Positions 1-8,084 are shown, counted from the stretch's first letter. The stretch is DNA of 64,000 bases from Candidatus Thalassarchaeum betae (GCA_003193925.1 PSPG01000003.1:1-64000), one strand, 5' to 3'. Numbers and translations: made by a program. The notes: a model not told the origin generated them from the letters alone.

Positions 1-375
1 GGGCGAGGATCGATCGTTCTGATTGGCTCGACCGCAGGTATCTACGGTGAATCCGGACATGCTGATTACGCTGCGGCGAAGGGCGCCATCACATCAGGTC
101 TGCTGATGTCACTGAAGAACGACGTCTCGCAAATCGGCGGTGTCCGTGTCAATGCGGTCGCTCCAGGATGGACAGTCACGCCAAAGAAGATCGAACAGGG
201 AGTCGACGAGGAGCTAGTCGAGCGTGCAACTGCGACGATGGCGCTGAAGAAGCTCGCGACCCCTGAGGATGTGGCTAGCGCTGTGGTCATGCTAGCTTCA
301 GACGAGATATCAGGACACATCACGGGTCAGGTGATCGAGGTCGCTGGCGGAATGGAAGGACGTTTGATTCCCTGA
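1..375 (+). CDS. SDR-family NAD(P)-dependent oxidoreductase, 5' truncated
   Basis: The C-terminal part of a short-chain dehydrogenase/reductase whose start lies before the window. The frame is open from base 1. It shows the IGSTAG strand with the catalytic Ser, the Y-A-A-A-K catalytic Tyr/Lys pair at about bases 70-85, the VNAVAPGW segment after the active site, and the C-terminal GHITGQVIEVAGG substrate/tetramer region. This is the layout of FabG-like classical SDRs. Substrate cannot be told: 3-oxoacyl-ACP reductase-like annotations are usual, but in archaea such proteins often act on other alcohols or ketones. The stop is followed by about 320 bases without a gene. Confidence 0.85.
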   Translation, partial: GRGSIVLIGSTAGIYGESGHADYAAAKGAITSGLLMSLKNDVSQIGGVRVNAVAPGWTVTPKKIEQGVDEELVERATATMALKKLATPEDVASAVVMLASDEISGHITGQVIEVAGGMEGRLIP

Positions 376-403
376 ATCAATGAGTAGCGAATGAGTCGCC
401 CCT

Positions 404-459
404 CAGTCAATCGGTATGAATGAGTCATGTCCGAGTCATAGGGTTCTTCAGTAGAACCC
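404..459. repeat. Dispersed repeat copy 1 with hairpin
   Basis: Starts with a 13-base motif (bases 404-416, cagtcaatcggta) that recurs at 4829-4841. It ends in a perfect hairpin: stem 441-447 pairs with 453-459 around a 5-base loop. A second imperfect hairpin (gggttgca / tgcaccc) follows near 484-502. The rest of the gap 376-695 shows no coding signal. The hairpin may terminate the SDR transcript, but its pairing with the distant copy suggests a mobile or regulatory repeat. Confidence 0.5.
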
Positions 460-695
460 ACTGAAACACTGCCTGTTGCATAGGGTTGCACTCATGCACC
501 CTTTGAGCCGTGGACGAGTCAATGTGGTTTCAATGGGTCCAAAGAGCTCATCACTTCGGCCTGTGCTTGTAGCAGTAATCGCTTCCTTTCTGACTCTTCG
601 ATTTGTTGCACCGTTCCCCACCCGAATCTACATGCCGACTCTGTCCTGATTGCCGTCACGAAGGTTTGTAATGGCGAAGGGTGGGGGAGCGAAAC

Positions 696-1433
696 ATGGC
701 AGATGAGGGTGCGGGTGTCCAAGAGGCGAAGGTGCCTGAGCGAGTGGTCGACGGGAAGCCGACTCTCTACTGTTTCGAGACCTGTCCGTTCTGCTGGAAG
801 GTCCGTTCACTGCTCTCCTGGAAGGGCGTCGATTTCTCGAAGGTCGAGGTCGATCCGATGAAGAAGAAGGAACTCAAATGGTCAGATTGGTCGGCGGTGC
901 CGGTCTATGTGGAGGCCGACGGCACACAGGTCAACGACTCCAACCCCATCCTCCACTGGGTCAACTCCAACCACACTGGGGGAACACCCTTCCCACGGGC
1001 GGGCGAGGATGAGAGCCAAGACAAGTGGATGGACTTCAGTGGTGATGTTCTCGGAAAGTCAATCGTTGCCGTCATCTACAGCTCATATGGTGACAGTCGC
1101 AAGGCGCTCGCCTACGTATCAGAGGTTGAGTCGTTCAGCCGTTGGCAGGCGTTTCAGGCGAAATGGCTCGGCGGGTTCATCATGCGGATGGTCGGCAAGA
1201 GCCGAGCCAAGATGTTCGAACTTCCTCCCGAAGAGAACCTCGAATTCCAACTAGATCACCTCTCAAGCGCGCTCGCAGGCGATTTCATGGGCGGCGATGT
1301 GCCCAACGGGGCGGACTTCGCCAACTACGGGATTCTGCGAGCTATGCAGGGGCTGCGCGGCTTCCCCATCGTCGAGGCTCACGGCTCGATTGGACCGTGG
1401 TTCCAACGGATGAAGTCGACTTCTGGCGTCTGA
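696..1433 (+). CDS. Glutaredoxin/GST N-terminal domain protein
   Basis: A soluble thiol-redox or transferase protein of 245 residues. The N-terminal thioredoxin fold carries a C-P-F-C glutaredoxin motif (TCPFCWKVR, about residues 29-37), then VPVYVEADGT with the cis-Pro and a DSNPIL motif, as in glutathione S-transferase N-domains. The rest is helical like a GST C-domain. The architecture resembles prostaglandin E synthase 2-type GSTs. An in-frame GTG at 681 exists, but the ATG at 696 has a GGGGAG ribosome-binding site in front, so it is preferred. Archaea generally lack glutathione, so the partner thiol is unknown. Confidence 0.7.
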   Translation: MADEGAGVQEAKVPERVVDGKPTLYCFETCPFCWKVRSLLSWKGVDFSKVEVDPMKKKELKWSDWSAVPVYVEADGTQVNDSNPILHWVNSNHTGGTPFPRAGEDESQDKWMDFSGDVLGKSIVAVIYSSYGDSRKALAYVSEVESFSRWQAFQAKWLGGFIMRMVGKSRAKMFELPPEENLEFQLDHLSSALAGDFMGGDVPNGADFANYGILRAMQGLRGFPIVEAHGSIGPWFQRMKSTSGV

Positions 1434-1475
1434 TTAGTCGATGCGGGGCTTTGTCAGCGCGAGGATGCTGTAGAA

Positions 1476-1772
1476 TCACTCACAGAACACCCTGACAGTG
1501 TCACCGTCACTGCTGACGATGTTCACGTCGAATTCCTTGACAGCTTCCAGCAACTCCTCCGTAGGGACTTCGTCTATGAATCGGTCTAGATCGAAACCCT
1601 CGTTCTCCATGGCTTTCCTAGCGCTTCTGGGGATGAAGTGGTGGAATTTCATGGACAAATTGATGAGGATTAGTGGGATGCGAATATTCACGTCATCGCC
1701 GTCGTTGCTCTGCACCATTATGTAGAGAAATCGTGGGTTCTTAGTGGTGGTTTTTAGTTTGTCTTTGGCCAT
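1476..1772 (-). CDS. Small SHOCT-like / anti-repression type conserved protein
   Basis: A 98-residue acidic protein without membrane segments. The pattern of a VNIRIPL strand, a FIP segment, an LDRFIDE helix, and an ending in VSSDGDTVRVFCE resembles the C-terminal domain found in bacterial SHOCT-like/YvlB-type proteins. That is a pattern match by eye only. A TATA-like element lies 26 nt upstream of the ATG on this strand, so the mRNA is probably leaderless. It is divergent from the ammonium transporter, with about 100 bases between the starts. Function unknown. Confidence 0.6.
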   Translation of the reverse strand: MAKDKLKTTTKNPRFLYIMVQSNDGDDVNIRIPLILINLSMKFHHFIPRSARKAMENEGFDLDRFIDEVPTEELLEAVKEFDVNIVSSDGDTVRVFCE

Positions 1773-1794
1773 GTATTCTGGTTGAAGACCGCGC

Positions 1795-1802
1795 CTAATA
1801 AG
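1795..1802 (-). promoter_or_regulatory. TATA box for the small protein at 1476-1772
   Basis: An AT-rich octamer reading cttattag on the minus strand. Its centre (about 1798) lies 26 nt from the ATG at 1772, the standard archaeal TATA-to-start spacing, so transcription would begin at the start codon. Confidence 0.5.
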
Positions 1803-1870
1803 CCTGTCATTTCAATGGGTACCGCTACATCAGTCCCAACGACTAAGTGTAGATTATCAATGCACGAATC

Positions 1871-3076
1871 ATGTCTTTAGACACTGGCGATACTAGCTTC
1901 ATGCTCGTAGCCACCGCTTTGGTAATGATAATGACACCCGGATTGGCCTTCTTCTATGGCGGCCTGGTGAGCAGGAAGAACGTCCTCGCAATCATGATGC
2001 AGTCCTATGTATCAATGGGTGTCTCGACGATACTCTGGGTCGCAGTGGGGTATTCATTATGTTTCAGCGGTGATGTAGGGGGAATAATCGGAAATCTGGA
2101 TATGGCTTTCTTGAGAGGCATCGAAGTCACTGACCTTGGGGGCCTCAACGACACCATCCCGCTATTGTTATTCGTCGTCTACCAGATGATGTTCGCCATC
2201 ATTACGCCGGCCCTGATAACCGGGGCCTTTGCCAACCGAATCACCTTCAAGGCCTACCTGATCTTCCTGGTGGCTTGGCAGATTCTCGTCTACTACCCCT
2301 TCGTCCACATGATCTGGGGTGGAGGCATGTTGGCTGATTGGGGAGTGCTCGATTTCGCCGGCGGCATCGTGGTGCACGCTCTGGCGGGCATGGCGGCCTT
2401 GGCCAGCGTCATTTATGTGGGGAAAAGAGGGGTCGAGGATGCTGGCGCCCACAACGTTCCCTTTGTCGCCATAGGCGCTGCGCTCCTCTGGTTCGGCTGG
2501 TTCGGTTTCAATGCCGGCAGCGAGTTGGCTGTTGACGGAGTCACAGCGGTCGCCTTCATCAACACTCAGATAGCGGCTGCGTTCGCAGCCATAACCTGGC
2601 TGCTTCTGGCTTGGTACTATGACGGGAAACCCTCGTTTGTGGAGATGCTCATCGGCATGATTGCTGGACTGGCCACCATAACTCCCGCCGCAGGTTTTGT
2701 CAGCCCCCAGAGTGCGATGCTCATCGGAGTGGCTGCTGGAGCGGCGTGTTACTTCGCCGTGGTATTTCGGAAGAAAAAGGGATTGGACGATGCTCTCGAC
2801 GTCTGGGGTGTTCACGGCGTTGGTGGTGCTCTTGGAATCATTATGTTGGGTGTTCTGGCCTCTGAGAGCATCGGTGGGCAAAACGGTCTCTATCATGGTA
2901 ATCAGGACTTCTTCATGGTGCAGTTGGCCGGATTGGCTCTGGCCTGCGTCTGGGCCTTCGCGTTCACCTACGGGATGCTGATGATGATTGACAAGGTCAC
3001 ACCGGTGAGAGTGAGTGAGGAAGCTGAGGCTGCACTGGACGTGACTCTCCACGGTGAAAGCGCATACACCGATTAG
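1871..3076 (+). CDS. amt: Ammonium transporter Amt
   Basis: An integral membrane ammonium/ammonia channel of the Amt/Mep/Rh family (401 aa, normal length, about 11 TM segments). It shows the TPGLAFFYGGLVSRKN signature near the N-terminus. It also has the two conserved pore histidines, in FVHMIWGGG (residue 146) and GVHGVGGALG (residue 315). The start ATG at 1871 directly precedes the first TM helix. No GlnB/GlnK gene lies beside it, unlike the usual amt-glnK pair, so regulation must come from elsewhere. It would allow scavenging of ammonium in nutrient-poor water. Confidence 0.93.
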   Translation: MSLDTGDTSFMLVATALVMIMTPGLAFFYGGLVSRKNVLAIMMQSYVSMGVSTILWVAVGYSLCFSGDVGGIIGNLDMAFLRGIEVTDLGGLNDTIPLLLFVVYQMMFAIITPALITGAFANRITFKAYLIFLVAWQILVYYPFVHMIWGGGMLADWGVLDFAGGIVVHALAGMAALASVIYVGKRGVEDAGAHNVPFVAIGAALLWFGWFGFNAGSELAVDGVTAVAFINTQIAAAFAAITWLLLAWYYDGKPSFVEMLIGMIAGLATITPAAGFVSPQSAMLIGVAAGAACYFAVVFRKKKGLDDALDVWGVHGVGGALGIIMLGVLASESIGGQNGLYHGNQDFFMVQLAGLALACVWAFAFTYGMLMMIDKVTPVRVSEEAEAALDVTLHGESAYTD

Positions 3077-3150
3077 AACCACGAGAATCCAGCCTGACTC
3101 AATGGTAGGGTCGGTTCGAGAATTTTCTGGGTTTCCTAATTTCTGCTTAG

Positions 3151-3158
3151 TTAAAAAG
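3151..3158 (+). promoter_or_regulatory. TATA-like box upstream of the gene at 3201
   Basis: ttaaaaag, centred about 46 nt before the ATG at 3201. It predicts a short leader of about 20 nt that contains a GGAG ribosome-binding site. Confidence 0.35.
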
Positions 3159-3200
3159 AAATATCTTCCCTGTGTCCGATGCTTGAAACGGAGTGACATT

Positions 3201-3953
3201 ATGGATGATGAGGAACACTTCGAATTCGAAAAGATTGGGCGTTTAATTGGCCCACACCACTTCCTCTGGGTCTTCATCCTCTTCTTCCCCATCGCTCATT
3301 CCTACAGCGACCCTAACCACCTCCCCGGTTATTACCTGGGAGACCGCTGGATGCGTTGTTGGAATTTCCCCGACTTCATCTATGGGGGGGAATACTGTCA
3401 CAATCCCCAAACGGATACAGCTTTTCTCTTCGCTTCATTATTCGAGTCAGTCGTGATTGTATTGACCCTTGCTGTAATATTCAGAATCCTACGAGGTTCG
3501 TCGGAGCCCGAGCCGGAACCTGAGCCAGAGGAACCTGTGTGCGAGTTGGAGGGCTTCTGTGAGTTTGACTATCCTGAAGCATCTAACAACTACGAGGCCG
3601 AAGGGCGGTGCTGGCATTGTGGGAAGATAGAGTCGCCAGAATTTGTGGGACTGATGATGGTGGGTCAAGATCGCTTTCAGATTCTCAGGGACATGGAAGA
3701 CGACCTTGACGACGCAACTTACGATAGGCTCCAGCAGATGTTCCAAGCCATTCACGACAGCGAAATCGACTTCGCGAACAGTGGGGAAGGGACCCCCGAG
3801 TCCCGGCTTGAGGAGCTCAAGGCGATGGACGATTGCGAGCAGATACTCGCGGCGATGGCCCCCCATCTGGACGAGGCAACTTACGAGAAGTTCGGACGGG
3901 AGTTGGACGCGCACAGAGAACGGTTCCGGGCCTGGGAACCCAAAGCAAACTAG
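3201..3953 (+). CDS. Two-TM unknown protein with Cys-rich cytosolic segment
   Basis: A 250-residue protein with no recognised family. A TM segment sits near residues 17-33 and a second near 75-95, separated by an external loop with Cys residues. A proline-glutamate linker (repeated EP pairs) follows, then a segment with C-x5-C and C-x2-C (GRCWHCGK) that may bind a metal, and a charged helical C-terminus. The longer open frame back to 3054 overlaps amt. The ATG at 3201 with GGAG in front is the better start. Base composition is more AT-rich than in the housekeeping genes, in keeping with an accessory gene. Confidence 0.6.
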   Translation: MDDEEHFEFEKIGRLIGPHHFLWVFILFFPIAHSYSDPNHLPGYYLGDRWMRCWNFPDFIYGGEYCHNPQTDTAFLFASLFESVVIVLTLAVIFRILRGSSEPEPEPEPEEPVCELEGFCEFDYPEASNNYEAEGRCWHCGKIESPEFVGLMMVGQDRFQILRDMEDDLDDATYDRLQQMFQAIHDSEIDFANSGEGTPESRLEELKAMDDCEQILAAMAPHLDEATYEKFGRELDAHRERFRAWEPKAN

Positions 3954-4028
3954 TCGGAAGCGAGGTCGGCGTCGATTACACCTGAGTCGGCTCGTTCCAC
4001 TCGAGCGAACCTTCTGGTGCCGTATCGT

Positions 4029-4115
4029 TCAGCCGTACACTAGGTACACGACGAGCGCCAGGGTTGCCATACAACCGTACAGGAGTCCCCACGGAAGGCG
4101 GTCCGTGTCGCTCAT
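4029..4115 (-). CDS. Possible 28-residue single-TM microprotein
   Basis: A tiny frame starting MSDTDRLPWG and continuing into a hydrophobic helix that ends VVYLVYG. It begins only 3 bases after the stop of the zinc-motif gene at 4119-4373, so the two could be translated together. It is too short for composition statistics. The call rests on the clean soluble-head plus membrane-tail pattern and the coupling. Confidence 0.35.
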   Translation of the reverse strand: MSDTDRLPWGLLYGCMATLALVVYLVYG

Positions 4116-4118
4116 GCG

Positions 4119-4373
4119 TCACCACTTCCGCCTGTACCCGAGTTTCCGGCGCGTCATGTGGTAGGCGCAGACGTGCTCCCCGGGCTTCGCTGGATGCTTG
4201 CACCTGCCGCCGTCGCCGGTCATCGCCTCGCATCGGGGCTCCGCCTTCTTCTTCGCCTTCTTCGGCCCCTTCACGAACGCCTGAGTGCGGTCCCTGAGGT
4301 TCGCCTGCCGCCCCGACGTCCGGGGCCTGCGTGTTCGGGAGTGGCCCGGGGCCGTTCCACGGGCGCGGGCCAT
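4119..4373 (-). CDS. Small Cys/His zinc-motif protein
   Basis: An 84-residue basic protein. Its C-terminal third has the spaced pattern C-x8-C-x9-C-x3-H (CEAMTGDGGRC ... HVCAYH), seen in small zinc-binding domains often encoded by phages and mobile regions. The N-terminal half is Arg-rich and low in complexity. The ATG at 4373 is chosen over an upstream in-frame start at 4418, which would overlap the next gene. Function unknown; DNA or RNA binding is a guess from charge. Confidence 0.55.
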   Translation of the reverse strand: MARARGTAPGHSRTRRPRTSGRQANLRDRTQAFVKGPKKAKKKAEPRCEAMTGDGGRCKHPAKPGEHVCAYHMTRRKLGYRRKW

Positions 4374-4414
4374 GAAGGGCGGAGCACAGGGGAGGCAATT
4401 AACCCTACAAGTCG

Positions 4415-4690
4415 TCATTCATCGCGTGACATCATGTAACTGATGACCGATGCACTGAACCCGGAGCCAAACCCAATTCCCATGGAACCGACTAAGTCCA
4501 TCGGGGGCATTCCAAACCATCCATAGTAGTACGTGAAAAAAAAGACGAAACCCACTACTGCACCTATTCCAGCATGTCGAGCATATTTTTTCATGAACTT
4601 GGCAGGGGAGGGTCCCTCTATGATGTATGCGAAATATTCGCTACCCTCTGACTCGTATCTACGAGAGAGGGTTAGCAACAAATCGTTCAA
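4415..4690 (-). CDS. Small membrane protein, unknown
   Basis: 91 residues: a soluble N-terminal head of about 38 residues (MNDLLLTLSRRYESEGSEY...), then two hydrophobic helices (about residues 40-58 and 66-85) with Gly-rich packing, and a short charged end. No family recognised. It lies in AT-richer accessory DNA just upstream of the zinc-motif gene on the same strand. Confidence 0.55.
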   Translation of the reverse strand: MNDLLLTLSRRYESEGSEYFAYIIEGPSPAKFMKKYARHAGIGAVVGFVFFFTYYYGWFGMPPMDLVGSMGIGFGSGFSASVISYMMSRDE

Positions 4691-4828
4691 GTCCAGCGCC
4701 CCTTTCGGAACATGCCATTGGACTTGACAAGCAAGAGGTCCATCCTGATAATGCTCATTGTAGCATGGCTCGTCATCCAGTTCAGGAAGTGGATCTACAC
4801 AGTATAGGGTAGGGAATCCACTACCGAG

Positions 4829-4924
4829 CAGTCAATCGGTAGGAATGCAACAGGATTGGTTGGTTGGGCTTACCGAGGCACCCATGAAACTAGCAATCAG
4901 TGGATAGGGTTCACTTAGGAACCC
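4829..4924. repeat. Dispersed repeat copy 2 with hairpin
   Basis: Carries the same 13-base motif (4829-4841) as bases 404-416, then a perfect hairpin with stem 4907-4912 / 4919-4924. Its stem sequence gggttc/gaaccc, preceded by atag, matches copy 1. The distance between motif and hairpin is longer than in copy 1. It occupies the 250-base gap between the small membrane protein and the MORN gene; nothing else is visible there. Confidence 0.5.
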
Positions 4925-4940
4925 ACACAACCACTGGTGG

Positions 4941-5684
4941 TTAGTTGGGTTCAGAATCCTCTTCTTGGTCGAATATACTCAGTTGGTTGACCCTTTCTCT
5001 GAGTTTCAATACCTCCAATGTCAACTCATCTCTTGACATTGATTGCAAGTCCTCGGTTAAGACGAGTTTTCCATTTTCCCAAAGCGTAGTGAAACCGCTT
5101 CCATCAGACCTTGTTGTGAACAAGCGACCGTGAAACATATTGTCCTTGAACTGGCCTTCGTAGCGATCACCGTCCGCGTATTCGTAGGCCCCCTGGCCGT
5201 GCTGCTTACCGTCCTTCCAGTGGCCGTCGTAGCGATTACCGGCAAGATCACCGCTCGCGTGTTCGTAGACCCCTTGGCCGTGCTTCTTACCGTCCTTCCA
5301 GTGGCCGTCGTAGCAATCGCCGTTCGGGTATTCGTAGACCCCTTGGTCGTTCCTCTTGTCGTCCTTGTACTGGCCGTCGTAGCGACCACCGGCATAATCA
5401 CCGCTCGCGTATTCGTAGACCCCTTGGCCGTGCTTCTTGCCGTCCTTCCACTGGCCCTCGAAGAGATTACCGTTCACGAATTCGAGGACCCCTTGGCCGT
5501 GCTGCTTGCCGTCCTTCCACTGGCCGTCGTAGCGAGCACCGTTCACGAATTCGTAGACCCCTTGGCCGTTCCTCTTGTCGTCCTTCCAGTGGCCGTCGTA
5601 GCGATCGCCGTTCACGAATTCGTAGACCCCTTGGCCGTGACGCTCCCCCAGCTCGTTGGTATCGCCAGTGTAGGTATTAGTCAC
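4941..5684 (-). CDS. MORN-repeat protein
   Basis: A 247-residue protein built from about seven MORN repeats of 23 or more residues (core RYDGHWKDGKKHGQGVYE), from about residue 10 to 190. It ends in a charged, partly coiled tail (LTLEVLKLRERVNQL). MORN repeats form extended beta sheets that bind lipids or proteins. No catalytic domain is attached. The repeats are nearly identical at the DNA level, which suggests recent duplication or gene conversion, and some units have 3-5 residue insertions. The start is GTG at 5684. Such proteins are common in bacteria and eukaryotes and unusual in archaea, so transfer is likely. Confidence 0.85.
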   Translation of the reverse strand: MTNTYTGDTNELGERHGQGVYEFVNGDRYDGHWKDDKRNGQGVYEFVNGARYDGQWKDGKQHGQGVLEFVNGNLFEGQWKDGKKHGQGVYEYASGDYAGGRYDGQYKDDKRNDQGVYEYPNGDCYDGHWKDGKKHGQGVYEHASGDLAGNRYDGHWKDGKQHGQGAYEYADGDRYEGQFKDNMFHGRLFTTRSDGSGFTTLWENGKLVLTEDLQSMSRDELTLEVLKLRERVNQLSIFDQEEDSEPN

Positions 5685-5745
5685 AAATTCGGATAAGGGT
5701 CATTGATTTCAATGATACTACATTCAAGTCTATAGACGAATGACC

Positions 5746-5783
5746 CTCGTGAGTCCGGAAGCTCAGGGGTTTAGATCCACGAG
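5746..5783 (-). repeat. Cassette-boundary repeat, copy A
   Basis: Bases 5746-5783 share a 27-base core (ggaagctcagggg...) with copy B at 6161-6195 in the same orientation, and with copy C at 8380-8418 in the opposite orientation. Copy A is itself bounded by ctcgtg and its complement cacgag. The three copies enclose the small-ORF stretch and the transferred cassette. Confidence 0.6.
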
Positions 5784-6160
5784 GATTAGAACTGCCTGCC
5801 CGGATTTATCCCAGGGTCTATTGCCCCTCTCGAGTCCATCGTCGCAGGCCTCGCCCGCGAGCTCCGCGAGTGCCTGGCGCGAGGCGCGTCCGAGCGCGTC
5901 GGCGTGCTGCTGACTCTGCTCGAGGCCCTGGGGGGTCCGCCATGAGGCTAGAAAATCCCCGTGTCCGCCCACCAAAGCACGTAGACTATGACCATGAGGG
6001 CAACGAACTCCTGCCAGCCGGGCTCCCAGTTACCGTCAGGGTCAAGCGGCACGATACCGACAGGAGGTGCCAGCCTTGAACGCCTCGCCCCGCATGATGG
6101 AGGAATGCCCCGACTCGTGGCGCGGCTCAACTGCCTCGCCCTGGCTCGGGTACGCCTTCG
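5784..6160. other. GC-rich stretch of small overlapping frames, no confident gene
   Basis: Between repeat copies A and B. Several short frames are open on both strands. The most credible is a 34-codon membrane frame, listed separately. A minus-strand frame ending at 5763 (ALAELAGEACDDGLERGN) looks helical, but has only a TTG start inside another frame. The stretch may be remnants of small phage-like genes. I cannot choose among these frames from the sequence alone. Confidence 0.3.
5948..6052 (-). CDS. Possible 34-residue single-TM microprotein
   Basis: A GTG-started frame with a polar head (PLDPDGNWEPGW) and one strong hydrophobic helix (FVALMVIVYVLWW). It resembles in design the 28-residue frame at 4029-4115. 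No clear ribosome-binding site. Supported only by the amphipathic head-tail pattern. Confidence 0.25.
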   Translation of the reverse strand: MPLDPDGNWEPGWQEFVALMVIVYVLWWADTGIF

Positions 6161-6195
6161 ACGTGCCAGGAAGCTCAGGGATTTAGATCCACGAG
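6161..6195 (-). repeat. Cassette-boundary repeat, copy B
   Basis: The 27-base core ggaagctcaggg.tttagatcc differs from copy A at one position. It stands 83 bases upstream of the TauE/SafE start, in the same orientation as copy A and inverted relative to copy C. Confidence 0.6.
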
Positions 6196-6278
6196 CGTCC
6201 ACGGCCACATCGAAATTTCGGCTATCGGTGATCAAGGAATCCAAGATAGCCTTACATGAACACAAGCACGGGCGAGAG

Positions 6279-7028
6279 ATGGTGGATTGGATATTACTAC
6301 TGCTGATGGTGACATTTGCAGCCGCTATGGTTCAATCGGCGACGGGATTTGGCTTTGGGCTAATCTCCGTACCCGCCTTCCTGATCGTGATGAATTCGGT
6401 GGTCGCGATTCAACTGGTAATCATCATCACCTTGGGGATGTCCTGTGTTCATTGGCCGACATTAAGGGGCGTGGCGCCGGGGCACCTGCTGAAGTGGCTG
6501 TCGCTAGGCTGCACCTTTGGGTTTCCACTGGGTATCGTGGTCTATGCCAAGTTCGATATCGATACCATCAAAATGACGGTAGCGTTGTTAATCATCCTGA
6601 TATCCGTAATAAACGGTTGGCACCTGTTGAGCAAAGAAACAGGTCGTCGCCAGCCAGATCGACAACCCCATGGTCCCGGTACGCTGATGGGTGTCGGTGT
6701 TGCCTCCGGCCTGATGGCCAGCAGTCTGGCAATGCCTGGACCTGCGGTAATGCTCTATCTCTCTCGGACCGGACTCGATAAAAACGAGATTCGGGCCACC
6801 ATTTTGACATTCTTCCTGTTCTCCTATGGCGGGGCGCTGCTGTTACAGGCGACCTTGATCGGTATCGGGACCCAAACCTGGATTAACGCCTTGGTACTCA
6901 CGCCCGCAGCCCTTGGGGGGGTGGTTGTCGGTCACCTGCTATCGAAAAAGATTAATCAACAACTGTTCGAGGGGCTGGTGCTGTTGATATTGCTGCTAAC
7001 TGGCTTTTTCATGCTGGTCAGCCTCTAG
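6279..7028 (+). CDS. TauE/SafE family permease
   Basis: A 249-residue membrane protein with about 8 TM helices. An N-terminal helix carries the QSATGFGFGLISVPAFL motif and is echoed in the second half by SGLMASSLAMPGPAVMLYL. This internal duplication is typical of TauE/SafE (TSUP) exporters of sulfite, sulfoacetate or other organosulfur anions. The open frame extends upstream to 5988, but the hydrophobic start at ATG 6279 fits the family. It is followed 42 bases later by D-cysteine desulfhydrase, so the pair may release and export reduced sulfur. Codon use and the lack of a TATA box near the start suggest bacterial origin. Confidence 0.85.
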   Translation: MVDWILLLLMVTFAAAMVQSATGFGFGLISVPAFLIVMNSVVAIQLVIIITLGMSCVHWPTLRGVAPGHLLKWLSLGCTFGFPLGIVVYAKFDIDTIKMTVALLIILISVINGWHLLSKETGRRQPDRQPHGPGTLMGVGVASGLMASSLAMPGPAVMLYLSRTGLDKNEIRATILTFFLFSYGGALLLQATLIGIGTQTWINALVLTPAALGGVVVGHLLSKKINQQLFEGLVLLILLLTGFFMLVSL

Positions 7029-7070
7029 CCCCCCGCCAACAACCTAACGTAATACCAAAGAGAGAAAAAC

Positions 7071-8084
7071 ATGCTAACCGACCAGTATCCCCGAGTCGAC
7101 CTGTCACATACACCGACGCCCCTGGACAGTCTGAACAATCTGAGCGAGGAGCTTGACGGGCCGCGCATCTGGGCGAAACGGGACGACTGTACCGGTCTTG
7201 CCATGGGCGGAAATAAGGCTCGCCAGTTGGAGTTCTACCTAGGCGATGCCGTCGCCAAAGGGGCCGACACCATCCTGACCACGGGGGCCGTGCAGTCCAA
7301 TCATGTGCGTATGACCATCGCCGCGACGAGAAAGTTGGGTCTCGAAGTCGAGGTGCAACTGGAGGAGCGAGTCGCAGGCCGACGACAAGAGTACTATGAC
7401 TCCGGCAATCCCTTCTTGATGAAAATGATGGATGCCAAGATCCACCGCTACCCGATAGGTGAGGATGAAGAGGGCGCAGATCGAGCCCTCTATGATAGGG
7501 CTGAAGAAATTCGAAAGGAGGGTGGCAACCCCTACGTCATCCCCCTGTCGGGTAACCACGTGCCCTACGGCGCTCTTGGTTATGTGAAATGTGCCGAAGA
7601 GTTACTGGAACAGTTCCCGCAACTTTCCTTGCGCGTCGACGCCATCGTACTGGCAACCGGTAGTGGTATGACCCAAGCCGGACTACTGGCCGGCTTGAGA
7701 GCCCTTGGCAGCGGCATCCCCGTCTACGGTTTTTGTGTTCGGCGCGACCAAACCGCTCAGGCCGGCCGTGTGTTTGACAAAGCGCAGAAAGTTGCGGAGA
7801 TGATCGACTGCCAAGGCGTGGTCACTCAGGGTGACGTCTGGGTCGACGACCGCATGCTGGGTCCAGGTTATGGCCAGTTGAATGCGGAGCTGCTGGAGGC
7901 GATACGCCTGACTGCCCGATACGAAGGCATGTTGCTCGACCCCACCTACAGTGGAAAGTCGATGGCCGGACTGATTCATCTGGTGGCCAGCGGGCACTTT
8001 CGGCGCGACCAAACTGTGGTGTTCCTGCATACCGGCGGCACGCCGGCGCTTTTCGGTTACCCTGAAATCTTGGAACTACAGTAA
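7071..8084 (+). CDS. dcyD: D-cysteine desulfhydrase / ACC deaminase family PLP enzyme
   Basis: 337 residues, full length for the tryptophan-synthase-beta-like (fold type II) family. The PLP lysine is in GGNKARQLEF (K49), followed by TTGAVQSNHVR and the phosphate loop ATGSGMTQAGLLAGL, ending in FLHTGGTPALFGY. D-cysteine desulfhydrase would turn D-cysteine into pyruvate, ammonia and sulfide; ACC deaminase activity is the alternative in this family. An AGAGAG ribosome-binding site precedes the ATG. It is paired with a TauE/SafE permease inside inverted repeats, and the composition suggests acquisition from a proteobacterium. Confidence 0.85.
   Translation: MLTDQYPRVDLSHTPTPLDSLNNLSEELDGPRIWAKRDDCTGLAMGGNKARQLEFYLGDAVAKGADTILTTGAVQSNHVRMTIAATRKLGLEVEVQLEERVAGRRQEYYDSGNPFLMKMMDAKIHRYPIGEDEEGADRALYDRAEEIRKEGGNPYVIPLSGNHVPYGALGYVKCAEELLEQFPQLSLRVDAIVLATGSGMTQAGLLAGLRALGSGIPVYGFCVRRDQTAQAGRVFDKAQKVAEMIDCQGVVTQGDVWVDDRMLGPGYGQLNAELLEAIRLTARYEGMLLDPTYSGKSMAGLIHLVASGHFRRDQTVVFLHTGGTPALFGYPEILELQ

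Noticed and set aside
2168-3292. Open frame of 374 codons on the minus strand.
   Set aside because: Antisense shadow of the ammonium transporter; it lacks any family motif and has odd His/Ser composition.
5130-5696. Long hydrophobic open frame on the plus strand (188 codons).
   Set aside because: It is the antisense of the MORN repeats. The minus frame has clear repeat structure and fits a known family; this one only repeats LAVLLTVLP-like patterns.
5746-5783. tRNA fragment as the source of the boundary repeat.
   Set aside because: No cloverleaf pairing or CCA-type end could be made; the T-loop-like ggtttagatcc match is too weak.
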